A DNA stretch of 16,190 nt. Origin: Planctomycetota bacterium. GTDB lineage: Bacteria; Planctomycetota; PLA2; JAEUHO01. The stretch lies in the NCBI GenBank assembly GCA_024639415.1, contig JAHEIK010000033.1:1-16190 (forward strand), in the 5' to 3' direction. Position 1 is the stretch's first letter. Each line of letters begins with the position of its first letter. Shown here piece after piece: positions 8,671 to 16,190 of this stretch. The position numbers and the translations under genes were made by a program. The notes under the pieces were generated by a model. That model searched no databases, was not told the origin of the DNA, and was given only the letters and a program-made list of their open reading frames with translations.

Positions 8671-9867
8671 TCAGTCCAGACCCAACCAGCCGCGCAGGGC
8701 CGGGATGAGAAGCGTGATCGGTGCGCGCTCCTCGATCGTGACGGTCACGCGCGCGCCGGTGCCGGCGGTGATCGGCTGATCCGGGCCGCGGGAGGACGTC
8801 CAGCGGAAGCCGGAGGCGGTGGTGGGCTCGAGGGCCAAGGCCGCGTGCACCTCGATCCGGCTGCGACCGCCGACGAGGGACTCGGCCACGTGCCGATTCC
8901 CGACCTGGTTGAGCACGGCGTCGGTGGTGACGGGATACGCCGATACGCGCGTGACGTCCGCTTGCATGCTGCCGTGCCGCTCGCGGCGCACGGTGACCGG
9001 CGAGACGCGGGCGCGCATGCCGGTCTGGATCCGCTTGCCGTCGGCGACGTCGAAGTACGCGAGCGCCACCAACGGCTCGCGTGAGTCCGCGACGGCGAGG
9101 GTGGCAATGCGACGGCCCTCTGTGACCGTACTGCCCACGGAGATCGTCAGCTCGAGCACGGTTCCCGTGCGGTTGGCGAGCACCTGGCTCCGTGCAGCTT
9201 GCTCCGCCTTCAGACGCGCGATGTTCGCCCGGATCTCCTCGGCGCTGCTCGCCTCCAGGATGCGTGCCTCCTCGAGGCGCGCCGCGGCCCGGTGAGCGGC
9301 CATGCGGTTGCGCTCCAACTCGGCACTGAGGTCTTCGATGCGCGCGGCGATGCGAGCGTCCTCCGCATTGCCGCGCAGGGACGCGAGGCGCCCTTCGAGG
9401 CGAGCGCGCTGGCCATCGAGAAAGGCCTGCTCTTTGCGGGTCCGCTCGGCGTTGAAGCCGGCGAGTCGCTTCGAGCGCGCGAGAAACGCTTCCAAGCGTC
9501 CCTGCTCCGCCGTGAGACGGCGTGCAACGTCGGGTACGTGCAGGGTCGCGATCGGCTGGCCCTGCTGCACCGTGTCGCCGACCTGCACGCCGAGGGCGAG
9601 GACGTCGCCGCCTGCCCCCGCCTGGACGGGCACGACCTGACGAGGACGGACCAGGACGGCCGTGCCCTCGACGGTGACGGGGACCCGCCCCAGACAGGCC
9701 CAGAGCAGCCCCAGGAGAAGCAAGGCCCCGACCGCGGCGAGCGGGACCCAGCTGCGCCGCTTGACCACGCGCAGCAGCTGATCGAGACGATCAGGCGTCG
9801 AGAGCCGCTCGAGCGACTTCGTGCGGAAGATCGGCTCCTCGCCCGCGCCGGTAGGGTCGCCCGCCAT
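8671..9867 (-). CDS. HlyD-type periplasmic adaptor of the NHLM peptide exporter
   Basis: 398 aa. The ATG at 9867 overlaps the stop of the upstream gene (TGATG) and has GGGAG 5 nt before it. The N-terminus carries ERLSTPDRLDQLLRVV (residues 20-35), characteristic of NHLM-system HlyD proteins. A single membrane helix follows at about 39-60, then a split biotinyl/lipoyl-like hairpin with GDTVQQGQPIATL and its partner GSTVTEGRRIATL. A long helical coiled coil lies between them (about 115-240), and a beta-barrel-like end follows. Family members bridge the inner-membrane ABC exporter towards the outer envelope. No outer-membrane TolC-like partner is in the window. It sits directly before the two ABC genes, which supports one exporter complex. 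Confidence 0.93.
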   Translation of the reverse strand: MAGDPTGAGEEPIFRTKSLERLSTPDRLDQLLRVVKRRSWVPLAAVGALLLLGLLWACLGRVPVTVEGTAVLVRPRQVVPVQAGAGGDVLALGVQVGDTVQQGQPIATLHVPDVARRLTAEQGRLEAFLARSKRLAGFNAERTRKEQAFLDGQRARLEGRLASLRGNAEDARIAARIEDLSAELERNRMAAHRAAARLEEARILEASSAEEIRANIARLKAEQAARSQVLANRTGTVLELTISVGSTVTEGRRIATLAVADSREPLVALAYFDVADGKRIQTGMRARVSPVTVRRERHGSMQADVTRVSAYPVTTDAVLNQVGNRHVAESLVGGRSRIEVHAALALEPTTASGFRWTSSRGPDQPITAGTGARVTVTIEERAPITLLIPALRGWLGLD

Positions 9868-10412
9868 CAGGACTCCCGCCGCTGGAGCTTGTCCAGGAAG
9901 GTCAGGAAGCGCTGCCCCGCCAGACTCAGGTTGTCCATCAGCTCGGGGGAGAGCTCGTCGGAGTCGCGCACGTCGGGAGCGAGCTTGGGCTCGACGCCCG
10001 TGGACGTGGTCAGCTGAGCGCGGTTCAAGCGATTGGCGAGGAAGATCGAGATCGCGCGATACAGATGGGCCGCGAAGCTGGGATCACGCTGCATCTTCGT
10101 CCGGAGCACGTCGTGCGTGATGGTGAAGACCTTGGCATCGCCCGCAGCTGTCACAGTGACAGCGGGCGGGCGTGAGTCCAGGAGGCTGATCTCCCCCACC
10201 AGCTCGCCCTGGCCCATGCGGTTGATCTCGGCCCCGCCGCCCGGGCCGAGGACCCCAAGCTCGCCGTCCAGCACGATGTACACGCTGTGGTTCGGCTGCC
10301 CCTCGGGGATCAGGACCTCGCCATCGGGCACCACGCGCACGCTGCCCGCGTCGCTGAGCCACTGCAGGTCGGCATCGTCCAGCTCCGCCAGGATGAAGAG
10401 GACCTTCCGCAT
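9867..10412 (-). CDS. Cyclic-nucleotide-binding-like protein without DNA-binding domain
   Basis: 181 aa, first gene of the export operon. The frame is open to 10610, but the ATG at 10412 is chosen because GGGAGG lies 9 nt upstream (10422-10427) and the upstream part looks like untranslated promoter DNA. Residues 12-115 fit a CRP-type beta-roll, with GEISLLDSRPPAVTV (73-87) in the place of the phosphate-binding cassette. In classical CRP proteins this segment has Pro-Arg; here that position is Pro-Pro with Arg two residues earlier, so cyclic-nucleotide binding is uncertain. Residues 105-181 are helical and acidic, and I see no helix-turn-helix. It is more likely a sensor or assembly subunit of the exporter than a transcription factor. 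Similar small proteins are known beside NHLM exporters. Confidence 0.85.
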   Translation of the reverse strand: MRKVLFILAELDDADLQWLSDAGSVRVVPDGEVLIPEGQPNHSVYIVLDGELGVLGPGGGAEINRMGQGELVGEISLLDSRPPAVTVTAAGDAKVFTITHDVLRTKMQRDPSFAAHLYRAISIFLANRLNRAQLTTSTGVEPKLAPDVRDSDELSPELMDNLSLAGQRFLTFLDKLQRRES

Positions 10413-10499
10413 CCCAACCAGCCTCCCTATGCCCCTATGCTCGCGTCCGGCCCCAGCGCACCCCTGTAAGCCATTCGTTCGGGGCCCAGACGATCCCGG

Positions 10500-10505
10500 A
10501 TTGTA
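10500..10505 (-). promoter_or_regulatory. Possible -10 element (TACAAT) for the export operon
   Basis: Read on the minus strand, TACAAT differs from the sigma-70 consensus -10 at one base and lies in a locally AT-richer patch about 90 nt before the first ATG of the operon. The expected -35 position holds only a poor match (TCTTTC at 17-bp spacing), so it would be a weak or activator-dependent promoter, or chance. Confidence 0.3.
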
Positions 10506-10514
10506 AATGGAGCG

Positions 10515-10565
10515 GCCTCCGTGAAAGACACCCAGGTGAAATCCGCTACCCAGGTGAACGGAGGC
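10515..10565. promoter_or_regulatory. 8-bp inverted repeat enclosing the tandem repeats
   Basis: GCCTCCGT (10515-10522) and ACGGAGGC (10558-10565) are perfect reverse complements separated by 35 bp, and the arms can be lengthened with G-U pairs in RNA. They enclose most of two 11-bp direct repeats. It could be a regulator-binding region or a 5'-leader stem of the precursor transcript. Confidence 0.4.
10530..10558. repeat. Two tandem 11-bp repeats with 18-bp period (candidate operator)
   Basis: ACCCAGGTGAA occurs at 10530-10540 and again, identical, at 10548-10558. An 18-bp step between direct repeats in a divergent promoter is a common arrangement for a dimeric or tandem-binding regulator. 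No regulator gene is seen nearby to assign it to. Confidence 0.5.
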
Positions 10566-10627
10566 TGTCGGTCTACCCGCCCTGGGCGGAAGATCACCCG
10601 AGGGACGCACGTCGGTTTGGAGACGCG

Positions 10628-11014
10628 ATGAGCATGTCGCAGGTCGAGAAGTTCTGGATCCGCGTGGCTACGGACAGCGGCTACCAGAGCGCATTCCGTA
10701 GTGCGTTGCCCGAGCAGCCCTCCCCCGCCGAGCTCGCGGCGTTCGCCAGCGAGCACGGCTTCGACCTGCGCGCCGACGACTTCCTGCAACACGCGCGCAC
10801 ACTCACGGTCAGCGCTGCGGGCGCGCTGGACCGCGAGCTGAGTGACGAGGTCCTGGACTCCGTCGCAGGCGGTGGCTCTGCAGACAGCTACGCCTCCGCC
10901 CCGTTGGAGATGGACATCTACGCGACCTGGGGCGACCTCCCTCCGAGCGGTCCTTCCAAGGACGCACTGCCAGGAACGGCGGCCCCCGGTACGACCGCGC
11001 CGCCGCGGGTCTAG
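10628..11014 (+). CDS. Nif11-type leader peptide precursor (RiPP/bacteriocin-like)
   Basis: 128 aa, ATG with GGAG 5 nt upstream; Met3 is an alternative start. Residues 1-82 match the Nif11-type leader: an N-terminal helix (SQVEKFWIRVATD), a spaced FASEHGFDL segment, and the closing ELSDEVLDSVAGG. The C39 peptidase of ABC1 should cut at Gly-Gly (81-82, or one residue later, since three glycines stand in a row). The remaining core of about 46 residues has no Cys and about eight prolines, mostly in the second half. It has acidic and aromatic residues (EMDIYATW) in the first half and only two basic residues, Lys111 and Arg127. With no Cys, thioether rings are impossible. The Ser/Thr residues could still be modified, but no modifying enzyme is encoded in the window. 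The precursor stands alone, divergent from its presumed export operon. Final product and activity are unknown. Confidence 0.88.
   Translation: MSMSQVEKFWIRVATDSGYQSAFRSALPEQPSPAELAAFASEHGFDLRADDFLQHARTLTVSAAGALDRELSDEVLDSVAGGGSADSYASAPLEMDIYATWGDLPPSGPSKDALPGTAAPGTTAPPRV
10868..10873 (+). other. Gly-Gly leader cleavage site of the Nif11-type precursor
   Basis: These codons encode Gly81-Gly82 in DSVAGGG, preceded by the conserved ELSDEVLD segment. C39 peptidases cleave directly after such a pair. Cleavage after Gly83 cannot be excluded. Confidence 0.7.
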
Positions 11015-11044
11015 CGCCCGCTCCGCAGCAGCAGCCGTCCCCGC

Positions 11045-11329
11045 CTAGCTCTCGTCCTCGATGCGCATACGCACCAAGCGCGCACCATCCGTGCGAGCCA
11101 TGAGGGTGTCGCACCAGACGTCGGGACCGTGGCGGTAGCGCACCTGGACCCGACGCACGGTCCCGCCCTGCAGCCCGGCGAGCGCCGCGGGCAGCGTTAC
11201 GTCCCCGTCGCCGTCGCAGCGCACCGCGAGCACGTCCGCCGCACGCCCCAGGTCCTCGAACAGGACGTCGAGGTCCGCGGGGCCGAGATCGGCTCCGTAG
11301 GTGGTGGGTAGCGGCGGGGACTCGCTCAC
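11045..11329 (-). CDS. Unrecognised 94-aa protein, last gene of the nap operon
   Basis: The GTG start at 11329 overlaps the stop of the upstream cytochrome gene by 4 nt (GTGA). Every upstream start in this frame lies inside that cytochrome gene, so the GTG is preferred although no Shine-Dalgarno is visible. The product is soluble, with no signal peptide, membrane segment or heme motif. It has an acidic, helical first part (ADLGPADLDVLFEDLGRA) and a beta-rich second part (VRRVQVRYRHGPDVWCDTL, then RLVRMRI). Composition and codon use match the neighbouring genes, so it is probably real. Its place after napD, napA and the NapB-like gene suggests an accessory role in Nap maturation or electron transfer. 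I do not recognise the family. Confidence 0.7.
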   Translation of the reverse strand: MSESPPLPTTYGADLGPADLDVLFEDLGRAADVLAVRCDGDGDVTLPAALAGLQGGTVRRVQVRYRHGPDVWCDTLMARTDGARLVRMRIEDES

Positions 11330-12155
11330 GGTGCGCGCACGACCGGAGCCGGCAGGAAGGCGGGCGTCATGCCCGCGGCGGGGAACTGCTCCAGCTGCGC
11401 CCCCTGCGCGTGGCACTGCAGGCAGTTCAGCCGCTCCGGGTGGCTGGTCTGCATGCCCGGCCAGCCGCTTGGGCCGTGGCACGAGGCACACTCGTTGCGC
11501 ATCCAGCTCGAATGCGGCATGACAGGCGGCGCACCCGGCCAGGCCCTGTCACCCTGCGTCGGAGCCGGCGCACCGACGAAGCTGTTGCGCGCCAGCAGGG
11601 CACCGCTGAGAGCCACGGGCGTCGCGTCAGCGAACATCGCCGGAGCGGGCGGTGCGTGGCACTGCGTGCACTGGGCATAGGACGGATGCGGCGGACGCTT
11701 GGCCAGCGCCGGTCCCGGCGCGAGGCCGTTCACGTGGCACACGTTGCAGGCGGCGTCGGAGACACCGTCCACGGCGTGCGGGATCACGGGCGGCGCTCCG
11801 TTGAAGGCGCGTCGCTCTGAGCGCTGCGCCAGGGAGGCGAGCTTGGACGCCTCATCCGTGATGGGCGCGGCAGGCAATGTCGCACGCAGCGAGGCAACGC
11901 GCTCACGCCACGGTGCTTCAGGAGCGGCCGTGGACTTGGCGGTCGCAAGATCCTCGTAGCTCATGGCCGGCGGGGCCGTGCGCTCGCTCGGTGCGACCGC
12001 CGTGGAGCGCAGCGACGTTCCTGTCCCATCCGGACGCGGCGTACCACCGCCGAGTCCGACGAAGTAGCCGACCGCCGCCGCGGCGATGATTGCGACGAAC
12101 ACGAGGTTGCGCGCCCGTGCGGCGCGACGCTCGCCGGTGCGCGGGGCCTCCGTGG

Positions 12156-12159
<4 letters not shown>
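11326..12159 (-). CDS. Membrane-anchored tetraheme cytochrome c, NapB-like (two fused modules)
   Basis: 277 aa; the ATG at 12159 overlaps the napA stop by 4 nt (ATGA). The frame runs on upstream inside napA but those starts are rejected. Residues 17-36 form an N-terminal membrane anchor or uncleaved signal. Four CxxCH heme motifs follow at 138-142, 164-168, 224-228 and 246-250. The layout is duplicated: GAPPVIPH (121-128), one heme, then a His-Pro and CTQCHA; later GAPPVMPH (209-216), one heme, then a His-Pro and CLQCHA. Each half resembles the diheme NapB subunit that passes electrons to NapA. NapB is normally diheme and about 150 aa, so this looks like an internal duplication or a fusion. 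It should donate electrons to NapA in the periplasm. Confidence 0.88.
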
Positions 12160-14567
<2,408 letters not shown>

Positions 14568-14573
14568 CGTTCG

Positions 14574-14831
14574 TTACTCCTTGGAACTGGATGCGTCGGC
14601 GTCGAAACCGCCCACGAAGGCGACGTCGACGGCAACGATGCCGGGGTGCTCGAGCAGATAGGCGCTCAGCGCTTCGCCGCTGCGCGTGTCGTCGGTCTCA
14701 GCGACGACGGCCTGACGCAGGCCTTCGGACGGGCCAACTTCGATGCGCGGATCGGCGACGAGGAGGGCCTGCGCGGCGGCACGATCCTGCTCGTTCTCGG
14801 AGAAGGTCACGACCAGACCGCCGACCGCCAT
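14574..14831 (-). CDS. napD: NapD, cytoplasmic chaperone for the NapA Tat signal
   Basis: 85 aa from ATG with GGGAG upstream, first gene of the nap operon. The small ferredoxin-like pattern fits NapD: an opening strand (GGLVVTFSE), a helix, a strand with VEVGPSEG-like spacing (here IEVGPSEGLRQAVVAE), a helix, and a final LLEHPGIVAVDVAFVG strand. NapD binds the twin-arginine signal of NapA and holds back export until the cofactor is inserted. The napA start lies only 6 nt past its stop, and the napA Shine-Dalgarno overlaps that stop, so the two are coupled. Similarity to NapD is modest in sequence, as usual for this family, but context makes it convincing. Confidence 0.85.
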   Translation of the reverse strand: MAVGGLVVTFSENEQDRAAAQALLVADPRIEVGPSEGLRQAVVAETDDTRSGEALSAYLLEHPGIVAVDVAFVGGFDADASSSKE

Positions 14832-14989
14832 GCGAGGGACTCCCTACTGCTTGGCGACACCCTAGCCACGCCACCCAGCAAATAAACGATAAAACGAGCG
14901 CAATATCTTGAATATTCTCGCAGCGGTCCTAGGTTGCGGGCGAGGGAGCCGGGGCCACGAGGGTCCCGGACCGGACCGAGGAACGCGCC
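14832..14989. promoter_or_regulatory. Divergent promoter region between nap operon and cytochrome/FeS operon
   Basis: These 158 bp hold the start sites of two divergent operons. The middle (14878-14918) is clearly AT-rich against a GC-rich background, as expected for promoters, and contains the palindrome listed separately. I cannot pick a convincing -35/-10 pair in either direction. No canonical FNR/CRP-type TTGAT-N4-ATCAA box is visible. Confidence 0.55.
14902..14916. promoter_or_regulatory. 15-bp palindrome, candidate operator for divergent respiratory operons
   Basis: AATAT (14902-14906) and ATATT (14912-14916) are perfect inverted arms around CTTGA. It sits in the AT-rich centre of the divergent promoter. 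It does not match FNR/CRP-type boxes. The minus-strand string AAGATATT loosely recalls an NsrR half-site, but that is speculative. Confidence 0.4.
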
Positions 14990-15643
14990 ATGCGCTGGAT
15001 CCGTGATGCTCTTGCCCGCTTGCGGCCGGGCGTTCTCTTGTGTGGGCTCGCCTTGGGCGCGGCCCTCCTGCTGGCGGCGCCCGCCCTTCTCTCGGAGGAG
15101 ACGGGCGCGCCGGCCAAGGCTGCTCCGCCGTCCGGCCCCAAGCACCCCGTCAACCTGCGGCCCGTGGGCAAGCCCGCCCGCATGGCCACCGGAGAGGTCG
15201 ACGCGCTGGGCGCTCCGATCGTCGTCGCGTGCTCGACGTGCCACTCGCTACGCACGGAAGAGTCGCCGGCAACCAAGCCCGCGGAGCTCACGAAGTTCCA
15301 CAAGGAGTTCCCCTTCGATCACGGCGAGCGCTCGTGCCTGGCGTGCCACAACCCCAAGGACTACGACACCCTGCGCTTGGCCGACGGCAGGGCGCTGCCC
15401 TTCACACACTCGCTCGAGCTGTGCACGCAATGCCACGGCACACAGGCCCGCGACTACAAGCACGGGGCGCATGGCGGCATGAACGGCTACTGGGACCTCA
15501 CGCGAGGCCCCCGCACCCGCAACCAGTGCGTGCACTGCCACGATCCGCATGTACCTGCGTTCCCGCGCATGCAACCCACCTTCAAGCCGCGCGATCGCTT
15601 CATGGACGCGCACCGGGATGCGCCCAAGGGAGGTGCGCGATGA
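14990..15643 (+). CDS. Periplasmic tetraheme cytochrome c
   Basis: 217 aa, ATG with GAGGA 7 nt upstream. Residues 13-34 form a signal peptide or membrane anchor. Four CxxCH motifs bind heme: 81-85, 116-120, 145-149 and 180-184. Additional His residues (for example in KFHKEFPFDHG) could be distal ligands. It resembles neither the NapB-like cytochrome in this window nor a standard NapC/NrfH. Its stop overlaps the start of the iron-sulfur protein (ATGA), so they are co-translated. The pair recalls multiheme cytochrome plus FeS protein plus NrfD-type quinol dehydrogenases. It probably carries electrons between a membrane quinol module, expected beyond the window, and Nap; this is inferred from position. 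Confidence 0.88.
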   Translation: MRWIRDALARLRPGVLLCGLALGAALLLAAPALLSEETGAPAKAAPPSGPKHPVNLRPVGKPARMATGEVDALGAPIVVACSTCHSLRTEESPATKPAELTKFHKEFPFDHGERSCLACHNPKDYDTLRLADGRALPFTHSLELCTQCHGTQARDYKHGAHGGMNGYWDLTRGPRTRNQCVHCHDPHVPAFPRMQPTFKPRDRFMDAHRDAPKGGAR

Positions 15644-16190
15644 GCGCCGACAACAACGACGTTTCTGCCGGCGACGCCTCCAGCAAGTCGTCTGTCGCCC
15701 GACGCACCGTCGTCAAGGGCATCGGGGCCACGCTGGGTGCGACGGCCTTCGCGGCTGCCCTCTCCCCTCTCACGCAGGTCACCGATCGGCTCAGCGCGGA
15801 GGAGTTCCTCCAGCGGCACTACAAGGAGCTGTCGCCGGAAGACAAGCAGACGGTCATCAAGCGCCTCGAGGACGAGGTACGCGCGAGCCACGACGCGGAC
15901 GTCACGATCCGCGACCCGCAGCCGATTCCCGGCACGAAGTTCGTCTACGCGATCAATCTCAGCGTGTGCAACGGCAACGGCAAGTGCGTCGAGGCCTGCC
16001 ACAAGGAGAACAACCACGACCGCGCGTCGAACCAGTCCTACATCCGGGTCCTCGAGATGCCCAAGGGCACGATGGACATGGAGCAGGGCAACACCACGTA
16101 CGACCACGACGTGCCTGCCGACGGCAAGTTCTACCTGCCCGTGCAGTGCCAGCAGTGCGACGAGCCGCCCTGCGTGGACGTCTGCCCCGT
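15640..16190 (+). CDS. Tat-exported 4Fe-4S dicluster protein, NrfC/DmsB-like (3' end beyond window)
   Basis: The ATG at 15640 overlaps the previous stop, with GGGAGG at 15628-15633; 183 codons are visible. A Tat-type signal appears (ARRTVVKGIGA at 20-30, then a hydrophobic stretch). After a linker the ferredoxin part begins with YAINLSVC. The first Cys group is C110, C116, C120: the Cys expected at 113 in the usual C-x2-C-x2-C-x3-C pattern is Asn, so this cluster has an odd ligand set. The second group is C170, C173, C178, C182, in CQQCDEPPCVDVCP, typical of electron-transfer subunits paired with NrfD-like or molybdenum proteins. Further clusters and probably an nrfD-like gene should follow outside the window. 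Confidence 0.88.
   Translation, partial: MSADNNDVSAGDASSKSSVARRTVVKGIGATLGATAFAAALSPLTQVTDRLSAEEFLQRHYKELSPEDKQTVIKRLEDEVRASHDADVTIRDPQPIPGTKFVYAINLSVCNGNGKCVEACHKENNHDRASNQSYIRVLEMPKGTMDMEQGNTTYDHDVPADGKFYLPVQCQQCDEPPCVDVCP

Larger units (their letters stand above)
10413..10627. promoter_or_regulatory. Divergent promoter region between export operon and peptide precursor
   Basis: These 215 bp separate the start of the minus-strand export operon from the plus-strand precursor, so promoters for both should lie here. Visible elements are a TACAAT hexamer for the minus direction, two tandem 11-bp repeats and a flanking inverted repeat (listed separately), and a Shine-Dalgarno-like GGAG at 10619-10622 for the precursor. 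I see no convincing plus-strand -35/-10 pair. The layout would allow peptide and exporter to be controlled together. Confidence 0.6.

Noticed and set aside
10413..10610. N-terminal extension of the cNMP-like protein
   Set aside because: It would use up almost the whole divergent promoter region, shows no domain, and a good Shine-Dalgarno stands before the internal ATG at 10412.
14832..14989. FNR/CRP-type box in the nap promoter
   Set aside because: I looked for TTGAT-N4-ATCAA and found no acceptable match; the only clear dyad is AATAT-N5-ATATT.

Overview
The window is GC-rich, tightly packed bacterial DNA. It holds two functional modules: a leader-peptide (RiPP/bacteriocin-type) export locus at about 350-11,014, and part of a periplasmic nitrate reductase (Nap) respiratory locus at about 11,045-16,190. 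Both point to a Gram-negative-type cell with a periplasm: a Tat signal on NapA, multiheme c-type cytochromes and an HlyD-type adaptor. The combination of a Nif11-type precursor, NHLM-type exporters, a long TPR-CHAT protein and an unusual Nap cytochrome would suit Planctomycetota. That assignment is inference: no rRNA or marker gene is present, and Myxococcota or other GC-rich phyla are not excluded.

Region 1 (1-351) has no gene. It carries two copies of a repeat of at least 121 bp, 267 bp apart, and several strong hairpins. The second copy overlaps the last 37 bp of the TPR-CHAT gene, so the last codons of that gene also exist as an orphan copy.

Region 2 (352-10,412, all minus strand) reads, in transcription order: a small cyclic-nucleotide-binding-like protein, an HlyD-type adaptor, an exporter with an intact C39 peptidase (ABC1), a second exporter without a C39 active site (ABC2), and a secreted TPR-CHAT protein with an intact caspase-like His/Cys dyad. 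Starts and stops overlap or lie a few bases apart, so this is very probably one operon. Across a 215-bp divergent intergenic region (10,413-10,627), the plus strand encodes a 128-aa Nif11-type precursor with a Gly-Gly cleavage site and a cysteine-free, proline-rich core. The simplest model is that ABC1 cleaves the leader and ABC1/ABC2/HlyD export the core. The CHAT protein would then act in the periplasm on the peptide, on an exporter part or on another target. No maturation enzyme is visible.

Region 3 (11,045-14,831, minus strand) is a nap operon: napD, napA, a membrane-anchored tetraheme cytochrome that looks like two NapB-like modules in one chain, and an unrecognised 94-aa protein. Divergent from it across 158 bp (14,832-14,989) is a plus-strand operon with a tetraheme cytochrome and a Tat-exported iron-sulfur protein cut off by the window edge. 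These look like the start of a quinol-oxidising electron-input complex for Nap. The two modules meet tail to tail, 30 bp apart, at about 11,015-11,044.
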